A stretch of 64,000 bases of DNA from Symbiodinium natans (GCA_905221605.1 CAJNDS010002745.1:358501-422500); one strand, 5' to 3'. Shown: positions 9,753 through 19,414, numbered from the stretch's first letter. The notes: a model not told the origin generated them from the letters alone. Numbers and translations are program-made.

Positions 9753-10185
9753 CATAGAGAACATTTACAGGGATTCATCAGCAAGCGGGCGAGTGCGCCA
9801 ACATGCCATGAAGAATCTCCATGCGTCCAAGAACCTTAAACCCTCGAACCTCAAAAGCCCAGAACAGGAAACGCAAACCCCTGCAAACTAAAACCCTAAC
9901 CCCCCCGAAGCCCTGAACACTAAATGTCCTAAAACCTTCTATCCCTAGACACGCAAACCCTAAACTCCAGAGCCCTATGAGCCCTGATCCTTCCATCGAT
10001 GATTTTCGAAATGCTCAAAGACTACATAAACACCCTAGTTAAAAGCCCCAAAAACCCCGAACAAGCGACACCTTCAAAATATAAAATCCTACAAGCCCCA
10101 CAACCACCTAGAAACCTATAGAACCCTATAGAACCCGTTTTACAACCCTAGAGAAACCTATACAGGCCTATACAACACTATCTAA

Positions 10186-10310
10186 CTTGCTGAGTTCATA
10201 AGCCCCCCCCCCCCCCAAAAAAAAAAAAAAAAAAAGAAAACAAAGTGTAGACTTTCAGTTCTATAGGGGATTATAGTATCCCCAAAAAGTGCAAAGTGCA
10301 CTCATTAGTA
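10186..10310. mobile_element. family F element with C14-A19 tract
   Basis: TTGCTGAGTTCATAAG, then C and A runs, then GTTCTATAGGGGATTATAGTA. Second copy at 25525-25650. Confidence 0.6.
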
Positions 10311-10507
10311 GGCTATAGAAGCCCACACCCTATGGAACCCGGAACCCTAAACCCTAAACCCTGAAGCCTAAAGCCTGAAGCCCAAAGCCTAAAGCCTAAA
10401 CCCTAAAGCGAAAATATACACTCTCCCAAGGGCCTACAAACCCTATGGGACCCTATAGAGCCCTCCAAGAGAATCACATCCCGAAAGCCGAAGGGAGTTC
10501 AAACACC

Positions 10508-10615
10508 CCACATGACACGGTTTAGGGTTTAGGGTTTGGGGTTTAGGGTTTAGGGCTTGGGGTTTAGGGTTTAGGGTTTGGGGTTTAGGGTTTAGGGCTT
10601 GGGGTTTAGGGTTTA
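10508..10615. repeat. telomeric array, TTTAGGG/TTTGGGG/CTTGGGG
   Basis: About 15 units with a higher-order period of about 42 bp. Confidence 0.9.
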
Positions 10616-10678
10616 GGGATAGCCCTGCCCCAAGTAGGGGCCCCCCAAGTCCCGAGGAGGTTTCGGAGTGCAACACCC
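10615..10678 (-). CDS. unrecognised short exon
   Basis: VLHSETSSGLGGPLLGAGLS. The opposite strand is also open, so orientation rests on its neighbours. Confidence 0.4.
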
Positions 10679-10832
10679 TGCTTAGAAACTTTTTTGACTT
10701 AGTAAGTCTACGGGTTTAGGTTTAGGGTTTAGGGTTAGGATTTAGGATTCTACTTAGCCCAAGACCTTAACATAATCTCCATAGCCCACTTTCCTAACCC
10801 CACCTACGAAGTCAAAAGGGCTTCCGAGTAAC
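10678..10832. mobile_element. family J element with telomeric insert
   Basis: Ends CTTTTTTGACTTAGTAAGTC and TACGAAGTCAAAAGGGCTTC. Matches 34178-34275, which lacks the internal TTTAGGG block. Confidence 0.5.
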
Positions 10833-10883
10833 CCTAAACCCTAAACCCTATAAGACCCTAAACGACCCTATCAACACCCTGAA

Positions 10884-10992
10884 CCCCAAAACCTGAAGTC
10901 CGAGAAGGCCTCAAACTCCTGAAGCCTCTTGGCGGTATGGAGCCCATAGCCTCTCTCACAGAAAATAAACCTGCCATCTGTCTTGGTTACCT
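10884..10992 (-). CDS. unrecognised exon
   Basis: TKTDGRFIFCERGYGLHTAK, then RLQEFEAFSDFR. Acceptor TTAGAG^GTAACC; donor CTTCAG^GTTTTG. One of the most convincing islands. Confidence 0.7.
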
Positions 10993-11089
10993 CTAAGCCC
11001 TAAACCCAGCTATAACACGAGTATACTTGGGTATGCAATATGTGCTTTAGCTAGAAGACTAAATTCAACGAAAAACAGAACCAAAAAGG

Positions 11090-11300
11090 CAAACAAAACA
11101 AATCAGGAAGTCTTTGCAGTGGCTCATTGTCCGCCGTTATATCGACAAGTTCCTGATGTGCATGTTTGCTTTTGTCCTGCTGGCTTTGTGTCGTTTTTGG
11201 GAGGGGGCGGGGGAGGCGGGGTTCCTGATTCTGTTTTTGATTTTGCGTTCTTCGGGTTCTGGAAACCTGCGCAGGGGGAGGCGAGCATACATGGTTTTTT
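11090..11300 (-). CDS. possible hydrophilic exon
   Basis: Minus frame reads RPLPKTTQSQQDKSKHAHQE, then LVDITADNEPLQRLPDLF. Two plus-strand frames are open over the same stretch. Confidence 0.35.
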
Positions 11301-11359
11301 CTGTATACTATACTCGACTCTACGCGGCTATACAATGCAAATACGAATGCTAGACATAC

Positions 11360-11406
11360 CTGCTATTTGCTTAAGAACCCCCGAAAACACATAATCCCTG
11401 TACTGC
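11360..11406 (-). CDS. 47 nt exon with canonical splice sites
   Basis: Reads QYRDYVFSGVLKQIAG. Acceptor TTACACAG^GCAGTA; donor AGCAG^GTATGTC. Confidence 0.7.
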
Positions 11407-11469
11407 CTGTGTAAGGAAGAATATGGTTCATGTTTTTTTTTTTGGGGGGGGGGGGGGGGGGGTTCTTAC
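11407..11469 (-). mobile_element. 63 bp intron-like inverted-repeat element
   Basis: In sense it begins GTAAGAA, runs through a C tract and an A tract, and ends CTTCCTTACACAG. The ends (CCTGTAAGAA / TTCCTTACACAGG) are inverted repeats, so the palindrome supplies both splice sites. Confidence 0.65.
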
Positions 11470-11597
11470 AGGATACTCCAAATGGGGACGACCGGCGCTG
11501 TGTCCTGAAGCCGTCGGGCGTCTTGTTGTCCCAGCTCCGCTGGCGATACCAGTCCTGGCGGCGGAAAGTCTCGAGGCTATACGGGTCTAGGGCTCGT
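11470..11597 (-). CDS. unrecognised exon
   Basis: RALDPYSLETFRRQDWYRQR, then SWDNKTPDGFRTQRRSSPFG. Ends at the GTAAGAA donor. Confidence 0.7.
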
Positions 11598-11767
11598 TTA
11601 GGTTTGGTTTCGGGGTTTGGGGGATTCAAGGGTTTCAGGTTTTAAGGGTGAGGGTTTAGAATTGAGTGTCTTTTAGGGGCGAAAAGGTGTTTAAGATTTA
11701 AAGCGCAGGGTTTTAGGGGTCTGGAGCTTCTACAGCGTTTAAGGGTTTGGGGTCTAGGGTTTTTAGG

Positions 11768-11878
11768 ACTTCAGGTTCTGGCTTGGGGTCAAAGGCTTTA
11801 AGAAGCAGATCTTCAAACTTGCGGCGGACGGTGCTTCTGAGCCGAACGTTTCGCTACGTGCACCCAGGATCCCATGCA
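11768..11878 (-). CDS. unrecognised exon
   Basis: RNVRLRSTVRRKFEDLLLKA, then FDPKPEPEVLK. Amphipathic helix composition; it lies just downstream of the P-loop exon in sense. Confidence 0.65.
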
Positions 11879-12129
11879 ATGAGGCTAGGGTTTCGGGTTT
11901 AGGGTGAAGGGTTCAGCCCGGGGGTCCCCTAACCCCTGCAGCCTCGCCTAAACCCCATACCCGAAGCCCTAAACCCCAAACCCTAACCCGAAACCCTAAA
12001 ACCAAACCCCACACCCAAAAAACCCCACTCCCCAAACCCTCAACCCTACAGCCCCAAACCCTAAACCCCAAAACACCAACCCTAAACCCCAAAGGACTTC
12101 ACCACCCCAAACAAGCCCGAATCCTGAGC

Positions 12130-12133
12130 CCTA

Positions 12134-12199
<66 letters not shown>

Positions 12200-12203
12200 A
12201 AAA
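12130..12203. repeat. poly-C then poly-A tract
   Basis: About 50 C followed by 14 A. Confidence 0.95.
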
Positions 12204-12276
12204 ACTAACCCCTAAACGCTAAACTCTAAACCCTAAACCCCAAACCCTAAAACCCTGAACTCTAAACCCTAAACTC

Positions 12277-12364
12277 TGAACCGCCTGCTCCACCTGCTCT
12301 ACGGTGAGGCCGGCGGCGCGAAACCGGCTTTCGAGCTGCCGGGCGAGGGTGCTCTTTCCTGAGC
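12277..12364 (-). CDS. P-loop NTPase, exon with C-terminal half of Walker A
   Basis: Reads SGKSTLARQLESRFRAAGLT, then VEQVEQAVQ. With the upstream exon it forms GITGSGKST, a standard Walker A loop, followed by a helix typical of nucleoside or adenylate-type kinases, which bind the nucleotide phosphates here. Acceptor CACTTGAG^GC. The exact kinase family cannot be told. Confidence 0.75.
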
Positions 12365-12744
12365 CTCAAGTGCACTTTCAGGTTTAGGGTATTTAGGGTT
12401 TAGGGTTTAGGGTTGAGGGTGCAGGGTTGGGATGTTCCGCCTTGTAGTACCGGTCCTTAATAGGGATTATCATAGGGGGTCCGAGACTCCCTATTAAAGA
12501 AAGAAGAGTGTCCAAAGTCTAGGGTAGCCTCAAGTGCACTTCAACCCCAAGGGTCCATGTACCTCATTGTGATATACTTGGCCCCAAAGTCCTTGTGTAG
12601 GAAGTTCTTTAAGGCCTATGTATTCCCGATAGAGTAGTTTCTCGCACTGATACCCGAAACCCCCCCCAAATATAGACCCCATGACTGTCATAGGACGGGC
12701 TTAGTACCTGAAACTGTACACCTGGAGACAGCAGGCTGCGGCTT

Positions 12745-13178
12745 TTGTTTTTTTTGTTTGGGGGGGGGGGGTGGGGGCGGGGGGGGGGGGGGTGCTTCAG
12801 GACGAAGCTGTCTCGGGGGGGGGGGGTGGGGGGGGTGGGGGTGTGGGGGGGGGGGGGGGGGGGGGGGGTGGGTGGGGGGGGTGGGGGGGGTGGGGGGGGG
12901 GGGGGGGTGGGGGGGGTGGGGGGGGTGGGGGGGGTGGGGGGGTGGGGGGGTGGGGGGGGGGGGGGGTGGGGGGGGGGGGGGGGGTGGGGGGGGTGGGGGG
13001 GGGGGGGGGGGGGGGTGGGGGGGGGTGGGGGGGGTGGGGGGGGGGGGGTGGGGGGGGGTGGGGGGGGTGGGGGGGGTGGGGGGGGGGGGGGTGGGGGGGG
13101 GGTGGGGGGGGGGGTGGGGGGGGTGGGGTGGGGGGGGTGGGGGGGGGTGGGGGGGTGGGGGGTGGGGGGGGGGGGGGA
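12745..13178. repeat. 430 bp G-rich tract
   Basis: Runs of 6-20 G separated by single T. The proline/glycine ORFs across it are artefacts. Extreme quadruplex potential on the plus (template) strand. Confidence 0.95.
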
Positions 13179-13519
13179 CTTCTTGGCTTAGGGCTGGTCG
13201 GGCTCACAGAGCTTACAGGGCTTGCTCGTAAAGAGATGAGCAATTGTTATTGATCCAGTTTTGTGCTCCTAGACCCTAGACCCTAAGCCCACCAAACCCG
13301 CCAGCGTGCAGATTTAGGGGTTCTACCTTGGACCCTCTAAGGGAGAAAAAGGGCCATATTGGGAGCTTTTTCAAGGGGGAACCTCTTAGCGGGTACAACC
13401 TTAAGGGGTCCGAGTCCTATTCCTAAACCCTAAACCCTAAACCCTAGTAGAGCTTCAGGACTTGCAAAGCCCTACGACTCACAACCCCAGATCGTCAGCA
13501 TTCAATCCTATATTCAAGG

Positions 13520-13612
13520 GTGCATGCACCTATATCGTATAACCCTAAACCCTAAACCCTAAACCCTAAAGTAAGGGCCAAGTATATACTATATAGGTAC
13601 ATGGGCCCTTAG
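13520..13612. mobile_element. family P element with telomeric insert
   Basis: Left AAGGGTGCATGCACCTATAT, then four CCCTAAA units, then GGGCCAAGTATATACTATAT and GGTACATGGGCCCTTAGGG. Confidence 0.65.
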
Positions 13613-13829
13613 GGATTGGCCCTCACTTGAACCCTAAACCCTGAACCCTGCAATACACGGTGGTCCCCCCTCTAGCTTCACGGGTCTCAGGACCCAATCC
13701 GGCCCCCTGTGATTCGGGGGCTCTTCCCTGTAAACCCCGAAAAAGTGCTGAAGGTGAACCCCTAAGCCCTAAACCCCAAACCCTAAACCCTAAACCCTAA
13801 CCCCCCAAACGCCGGGATGCATGAGGAGC

Positions 13830-13929
13830 CAGTGATGCCCAGCACGAAGCACTTTCGATCGCAAGGCTTTCGATGCCGGGCCCCCTCGGTGGCTTCCGAA
13901 GGCTCCGCCATCTCCGGCCCAGACTTCTT
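13830..13929 (-). CDS. P-loop NTPase, exon with N-terminal half of Walker A
   Basis: Begins after CCCCTAAG^AAG. Reads KSGPEMAEPSEATEGARHRK, then PCDRKCFVLGITG. A charged leader is followed by strand beta-1 (CFVLGI) and the start of the phosphate-binding loop. Phase 1 at the GC donor. Confidence 0.75.
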
Positions 13930-14157
13930 CTTAGGGGCTGAATACCCTCGCCCCCAACATGGTTAACCTCGTATTTGTAGTAGGACTACGTACAACCAGA
14001 AAGGTTAAAAGGCTAACTACCCAGCCCCGAAGTCTTGTGTCTTTGGAAAAGCCCAGCCAGCTTTGGGGTTGAGGGTTTAGGGTCTAACTAGAGGGTTCAG
14101 GGTTGCGGTTGCGCCGGGGAAGCCCCAAGACTCAACTCCCAGCAGAAAGTCAAGAGG

Positions 14158-14250
14158 GTCGGGGTTTAGGGTTTAGGGTTTAGGGCTTAGGGTTTAGGGT
14201 TTAGGGTTTAGGGCTTAGGGCTTAGGGCTTAGGGTTTAGGGTTTAGGGCT
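14158..14250. repeat. telomeric array TTTAGGG/CTTAGGG
   Basis: About 13 units. Confidence 0.95.
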
Positions 14251-14254
14251 ATAC

Positions 14255-14385
14255 ATTGCGGATGAGAGGGTTGCTTGAACCAGCGGAGCACGCGCGCAGG
14301 CTGTTGTGAGCCTTCTGTCCATCCAAGAAGTACAGGGGTGTACCAAGACCACCCAGGACTACCCGCCTCCCCCCCCCCCTCCCCC
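14255..14385 (-). CDS. unrecognised exon
   Basis: VVLGGLGTPLYFLDGQKAHN, then SLRACSAGSSNPLIRN. Confidence 0.65.
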
Positions 14386-14869
14386 TGCACCAAGTAACCC
14401 TAACCCTTTTTTAAACTCTAAAACCTACCGTTTCTAAGATGCCCTACATATCCCAAGAGCCTTAAGATCTTGTCCGATATCAGGGCCGTCTAAAGAGAGT
14501 AGGGCAAGGGATACGCCCATCCTACCCTCACAGCCTTAAATCGCGAACCCCTACCTCTTCAAGGGGTTTAGGGTTCGGGGTAAACCCATAACCCTAAACC
14601 CTAAACCCTAAACCCTAAACTAGGTGCTTCTCCTGGGTTGAGGGTTCCGAGTTGAAGGCTTCTTCTGGGCTTTAGGATGCAGGGTTCTAATGGCTAAGGG
14701 AAGGGTTTAGAGTCTCTAGGGTTTAGGGTTTGGGGTTTGGGGTTTGGGGTTTGGGTTTGGGTTTAGGGTTTCCGATATCCGAAAACCCTCAACATTCAGG
14801 GTTTTTACCTTGGACCCCTAAGGTTGTACCCAGGGTGTTGGGCGCCCTTTTGACCCTAAACCAGCAACC

Positions 14870-15065
14870 CGGAACCCCCCAAACCACAAACCCTAAACCC
14901 TAAACCCTGAACCCTACACCTACAACCCTACACCCTAAAACCGAAAACCGTGCAACCCTAAACCCCTAAAACCCTAAACCCTTAACCATATAAACCCTAT
15001 AAACCCTAAACACCCTAAACCCTAAACCCTAAAAACCCTAAACACCCTAAACCCTAAACCCTAAA
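14870..15065. repeat. CCCTAAA array
   Basis: Mixed CCCTAAA, CCCTAAAA and CCCTATAAA units. Confidence 0.9.
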
Positions 15066-15067
15066 CC

Positions 15068-15152
15068 CACCTCTGAGGCCGACTCGAGCCCGGTCTGAAA
15101 CACATGGCGATGCTGCTCCAGAAAGTGCGCGAACTGAGGCCAGACCTGGCTT
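15068..15152 (-). CDS. unrecognised exon
   Basis: ASQVWPQFAHFLEQHRHVFQ, then TGLESASE. Helical, Gln/His-rich. Confidence 0.65.
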
Positions 15153-15577
15153 GCAGGGCTTAGGGTTTAGGGCTTAGGGTTTAGGGTTTACGGTTTAGGG
15201 TCTAGGGTTTAGGGTTTAGGGTTTAGGGTCTAGGGTCTTGGGTCTTGGGTTTTGGGTTTGGGGCTTGTAAAGGGTTTGGGGTTTAGGGTTTAGGGGTTTA
15301 GGGTGTCCTTGAGTTTTAGGGTCTTAGGGAAATAGGGATTTATCGGCTTGGCCCTAAACCCTGAGCCACGAAGCCCTAAACCTAACCCGAAACCCTAGAC
15401 CCTAAACTCTAAACCCTAAACCCTAACCTAAACTGTTCGGGAGCTTAGGTACGACGGATTTCGGGGCGCAGAGTTGAGGGTTCTGGTTGGGGTTTGAGTT
15501 GCCTACCACACCATGTGTCGTTAGGGGTTTAGGGTTATAGGGTTTAGGGTTATAGGGTTTAGGGCTTATCGTTGGGA

Positions 15578-15692
15578 GCTTGGCCGCATTCAAGATCCGC
15601 TGGTAGTCGCCCGCGCGCCGATGGAACCATTCTTCGGGAGTTGCACCGGCCATCCTTCCCATGGGGCACGAGGAAAATGCCCGGTCGTGCAA
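15578..15692 (-). CDS. probable exon, frame uncertain
   Basis: Best frame ATPEEWFHRRAGDYQRILNA, then AKLP. All three minus frames are open in this GC-rich island, which extends to about 15840. Confidence 0.4.
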
Positions 15693-16134
15693 AAGGTGCC
15701 GCCAGCGAGGTGCAGCTCGCTTGTGACGCCGTCTTTCCTGGGCTGTCGTCCTCGACTTGTGTGTCTGCGAGCAGAGCGCATGAGGCTCGGGTCAGGAGGC
15801 CACCTTCAAAAGCTTAATGAAGGTGCTTCGGGTCGGACATAGCCAGATTCCCGGCTGGGCAAATCTCAATCGAAGATGTATTGCGATTGGGGAACTTGCA
15901 GGAATCACCCTAAACCCCAAAAACCCTAAACCCTAAACCTTTCTACCCGAAACCCTAGGTACGAAACCCTAAGCCCTAAACCCTACACCTACTTCCTGAC
16001 CCTATACCCTAGTCTCTGAACTCAGGAATCCCCCAAAACCCGAAGCCCGAACCCACCAAACTCAGGGATCCCTCAACCCAGGGAAAAGTCCAGGGTTGTC
16101 CAGGGTTTAGGGGTTGGGGTTTAATTTGGGTTTA

Positions 16135-16220
16135 GGGTTTAAACCTAAACCCTAAACCCTAAACCCTAAACCCTAAACCCTAAACCCTAAACCCTATACA
16201 CTACCCTAAACCCTAAACCC
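16135..16220. repeat. telomeric array with inversion point
   Basis: TTTAGGG switches to CCCTAAA at about 16140 with a TTTAAACC joint, then nine units. Confidence 0.9.
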
Positions 16221-16221
16221 C

Positions 16222-16318
16222 CAACAAAGAGCTGCCTCGCGGGGCCAAATGGGGCTGTGCGCACTTCTGGGAAGAAAGTCTCGGTTCTGGTTCCAGGAGA
16301 GGAAGCCTTGCCGGAAGG
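16222..16318 (-). CDS. unrecognised exon
   Basis: FRQGFLSWNQNRDFLPRSAH, then SPIWPREAALC. Confidence 0.65.
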
Positions 16319-16411
16319 TTTAGGGTTTAGGGTTTAGGGTTTCGGGTTTCGGGTTCGGGTTTAGGGGTTTTACAGTCGGGTTTTGAGGATTTCGGGTTGA
16401 AACCCTGCAAA

Positions 16412-16475
16412 GCGCAGGTGATCAAGACAGCCTTATTGCTGACGGCAAGGCACACATGAGACGATACTGTGGTTT
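16412..16475 (-). CDS. unrecognised hydrophobic exon
   Basis: SSHVCLAVSNKAVLITCALQ. The acceptor follows a family A end. Confidence 0.6.
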
Positions 16476-16481
16476 CCGGAA

Positions 16482-16712
16482 TTAGGGGTACCTTATTGGG
16501 GGTCCTTAAGAAGGGGATCCTACCACTTGTTGATCTATGTCAGGGGTCGCAAACCCCCATATGGGGCTTGATCTAGACTTCAAACAAGGAGGGGCCCCCT
16601 TACTATAGTAACTATACTTCAAGGACTTATAACCTAAGCTAGGATGCTTATAACCCAATTTAGGGTTCTTATAACTCTACTTATAACTAGGGGGCCCCTC
16701 CTTGAACCATTC
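16482..16712. mobile_element. compound intron: family A joined to family D palindrome
   Basis: 16575-16712 is a palindrome with ends CAAGGAGGGGCCCCCTTA and AGGGGGCCCCTCCTTG. 16482-16555 is a family A copy. Together they fill the gap between the exons at 16736 and 16475. Confidence 0.6.
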
Positions 16713-16735
16713 TGGGGTCGCTTTCTTACAGCAAG

Positions 16736-16775
16736 ATGACTTTGAGCTTGCGGGGCACCAACCCGAAACCTCACC
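16736..16775 (-). CDS. short exon with canonical donor
   Basis: LVPRKLKVILL, then T^GTAAGAAAG. Confidence 0.55.
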
Positions 16776-17214
16776 CTCAACCCTAAGTCCTAATCAGCCA
16801 CCCACCCCAACCCACACCCTCCACCCCACCCCGATAAAACTCTAAACCCTCAACCCTACACCCTAAACCCTGAACCCCAGACCCTAAACCCTAAACCCCC
16901 AAACCCTCACGGATGCACATCAAGCTCGCCCTGAACCAACAAAATCCCCCCGCCCCCCCCCCAAAGTGCCAAGCTTACATTAGGGAATTGCAATAGGGGC
17001 TATACAGAACCCCCAGATCTTCAAAACCCAGATCTTTCAAAACCCCTTAAGTATGCAGTATACCCGAACCGAAAAGTAGGATCCTCGGCAGAAATTAGGG
17101 TATATTCCTTAATGTTAAGGGGAACCTTTAGGGGTACAACGAGGCACCCTGGGAATCCCTAAAATTTAGGGTTTAGGGTTTAGGTGGGTATATAGGAACT
17201 ATAAGGTGCAGTAC

Positions 17215-17308
17215 CTAAGTCCCGAGTTCCGTCTACTAAGAACCAGTCGGAAACGAAGCCTTGTCCAGCTTGGCACTTGAAAACCTCCGAAGAAGATTCC
17301 TTACAATG
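17215..17308 (-). CDS. unrecognised exon
   Basis: CKESSSEVFKCQAGQGFVSD, then WFLVDGTRDLG. Confidence 0.65.
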
Positions 17309-17419
17309 ATCCTCTGAAACCCAAAAAGGGGAAAATATAAAAAACGTCTCAAGGGCCTAAGCCCTAAACCCTCAACCCCTAAACCCTAAACCCTAAACCC
17401 TAATCCCTAAACCCAGTGG

Positions 17420-17500
17420 TATCTCCTCCAGACGTAAACCCTCCCCGCCCACCTCCCCCGTCCATTGACCATGCTGGCGCCTGGAAAGCTGAGGGTTGAG
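17420..17500 (-). CDS. unrecognised exon
   Basis: QLSRRQHGQWTGEVGGEGLR, then LEEIPLG. Confidence 0.5.
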
Positions 17501-17572
17501 GGTTTGGGGTTTAGGGTTTAGGGTTTAGGGTTTGGGGTTTAGGTTTTGGGGTTTAGGGTTTGGGGTTTAGGG

Positions 17573-17640
17573 TTTAGGGCACACAGCTTGTGCTATTCTC
17601 GACCTAGACACTCCGAAGTATCCTCCAAGATTTCCCAAAT
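17573..17640 (-). CDS. unrecognised exon
   Basis: GNLGGYFGVSRSRIAQAVC, starting after GATTGGAG^G at the edge of a family E element. Confidence 0.5.
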
Positions 17641-17644
17641 ACCT

Positions 17645-17860
17645 CCAATCAGGTTGCATTCCTTTAGGGAGGGGTTCACGGGGGGTAGGTACTTAGGGAA
17701 ACGCTTGAGGAGCCGTAGGGAGGAGTGGAGAGTATTGCTTTATATACCCCCCTTGAACCCTAAACCCTAAACCCTAAACCCTAAACCCTAAACCCCGCTT
17801 CGCTTGAACCCCCCTCTTTTAAGAACCCTATATATAAATGAATAACTTAAGAGGCCCTTT
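17645..17860. mobile_element. family E element with telomeric insert
   Basis: GGAGGGGTTCACGGGGGGTA and its inverted partner TGAACCCCCCTCTTTTAAG flank six CCCTAAA units. Relatives at 46145-46320 and 49640-49800. Confidence 0.6.
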
Positions 17861-18009
17861 AGGGTTTAGGGTTTAGGGTTTAGGGTTTAGGGTTTAGGGT
17901 TTAGGGTCCTTATTGAGCCCGAAATCCGCAACCCTTTGAAAATTGGATTTCAAGACTGTTGGATACGGCTTTTCGTGACTACGAGTAGCACTCTAAATAA
18001 CATGGGGTT

Positions 18010-18128
18010 TTGAGGGTTGGGTCGAGGACCTGGCTGCATTACAGTAAGGCATGTGTTTGCGCGTGCTCGCTGATCTCGATTGGTTGTCCGTTCTGTTCAG
18101 GCTCCTCCGAATACCGCTGGCTTTCAAG
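18010..18128 (-). CDS. probable basic exon
   Basis: KASGIRRSLNRTDNQSRSAS, then TRKHMPYCNAARSS. Confidence 0.45.
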
Positions 18129-18289
18129 GGGTCTCAAGGTTTTGGAGGAAATAAGGCCATAACTCCCTTAACATAGGGGCCTTGATCAGACAAGTATCAT
18201 GATATGGGGACCAGAAGGGAGTGTACCATAAACCCTAAACCCTAAACCCTATTCAATTATTCCAACCGCTCTAGCAGTCGAGCATCAAA

Positions 18290-18358
18290 ACTCTTGAGCC
18301 TTCGAGCCACAAACCTTCAGGGGTGCCATCATGGACGGGTTGCTAACTTCGAAAAGGG
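18290..18358 (-). CDS. probable exon
   Basis: VSNPSMMAPLKVCGSKAQEF, then TGA. Confidence 0.4.
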
Positions 18359-18361
18359 TTT

Positions 18362-18440
18362 TAGGGTTTAGGGTTTGGGGTTTGGGGTTTGGGGTTTGGG
18401 GTTTGGGGCTTGGGGTTTGGGGTTTGGGGTTTGGGGTTTA
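18362..18440. repeat. TTTGGGG array
   Basis: About ten TTTGGGG units, a locus-specific telomere variant. Confidence 0.9.
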
Positions 18441-18668
18441 GGGTTTAGGGTTTAGGGACGGTGCTGCAGCTGAGCGGCAACGCTCTGCGCCTCTCCTGAG
18501 CCCCCCCCTCCCCATGAGCACTGCTTTTTTGGTTATGGGCTGGTGTCGTTCTCTCGACCTTCTACGCGGGCCACGCGTGTGTGCCTTTTTTCGTGGCAAA
18601 GCAAGCTGGCCTACGCATGCCCATGCGCCGAGCGCGAGGCCTTGAACAGAACCTACGTGGGGCTTCAC
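18440..18668 (-). CDS. possible basic exon
   Basis: 71 codons open, reading VQGLALGAWACVGQLALPRK and a long Arg/Lys stretch. Frame choice is uncertain. Confidence 0.3.
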
Positions 18669-18707
18669 GCACTAAACCCAAACCCTAAAACCTAACCCTA
18701 AACCCTA

Positions 18708-18813
18708 AACCTCCCGAAGGTCCACACAACCGGATTTCAGCCAGGCGACTGAAGAACGGCAGCTCTTGAATGCGGTTCCAGTGGTCGCGGGTCAGCTGCA
18801 GCACGCCTGCAGC
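18708..18813 (-). CDS. leucine-rich segment exon
   Basis: GVLQLTRDHWNRIQELPFFS, then RLAEIRLCG. Spacing of L, I and F resembles a leucine-rich repeat. Acceptor CTCCTTGCAG^G. Confidence 0.7.
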
Positions 18814-18977
18814 CTGCAAGGAGATGCTGTTAGGGTTTAGGGTTTAGGGTTCAGGGTTCAGGGTTCTACAGGGTTTAGGGTTTAGGGTTCTACAGGGTTT
18901 AGGGTTGAGAGTTTTAGGGTTTCAGGGTTGGGGATTTTGGTTTGAGGGTTTAAAAGGCTTCACGACACTCCCTTTAC

Positions 18978-19039
18978 CTGCAAAGTACGCATAGTTGTGC
19001 CCTGAAGCCTGGCAACTGGCTCACTGCACTCAAGTCACC
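18978..19039 (-). CDS. 62 nt exon, leucine-rich
   Basis: GDLSAVSQLPGFRAQLCVLC. Acceptor CCCAG^GGTGAC; donor TTTGCAG^GTAAAG. Both consensus. Confidence 0.7.
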
Positions 19040-19099
19040 CTGGGATATTCTAGGATTCAGGGTTAGGGTCTAGGCCTACAATCCTAAACCCTTAACCCT

Positions 19100-19255
19100 A
19101 AACCCTTGAAAGAGCAATCATGGTGGGTCCGGGTATGATACAGTATGGGTGGCAGAGGAACGATGTCTACCAAGAGAAACACCTTGTCCTTCATGCACGA
19201 TAGCACCATGGAGCGACTGGGACGCAGACGCGGGCAGACTTTTCACCCATTTGAG
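19100..19255 (-). CDS. probable exon
   Basis: MVLSCMKDKVFLLVDIVPLP, then PILYHTR. Open for about 50 codons; a competing frame is also open. Confidence 0.4.
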
Positions 19256-19299
19256 GGCCCTTAGCACCATACTGTTCAAATTGGGGCCCCCTACTTCTA

Positions 19300-19413
19300 G
19301 GGACCCGGAACGCCTAATTCCCTACGAAGAGCCACCTCACGAAGATTGTGGAGAGACGATGCCAGCTTCTGCCCCAGTTCTGTACCTGTCAGGTAGACAA
19401 AGACTGATGACCT
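19300..19413 (-). CDS. probable exon, frame uncertain
   Basis: Either VISLCLPDRYRTGAEAGIVS, or after CAG^AACTGG a leucine-rich LGQKLASSLHNLREVALRRE. Confidence 0.45.
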
Positions 19414-19414
19414 A

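Larger units (their letters stand above)
12365..13829 (-). other. 1.46 kb intron splitting Walker A
   Basis: Donor ATCACTG^GCTCC (GC) and acceptor TTGAG^GC join in phase 1. Inside are telomeric repeats, family P copies at 12548-12640 and 13520-13612, a 430 bp G tract and a possible exon at 13190-13262 that may belong elsewhere. Confidence 0.6.

Noticed and set aside
10443-10676. ORFs with LNPKPQT repeats here and at 29148, 34600 and 51123
   Set aside because: NPKP and GFRV strings are translated telomeric repeats; such parts were excluded from exon calls.
12745-13253. Glycine- or proline-rich ORFs of about 150 residues
   Set aside because: They are translations of a G tract and exist in several frames at once; no real composition.
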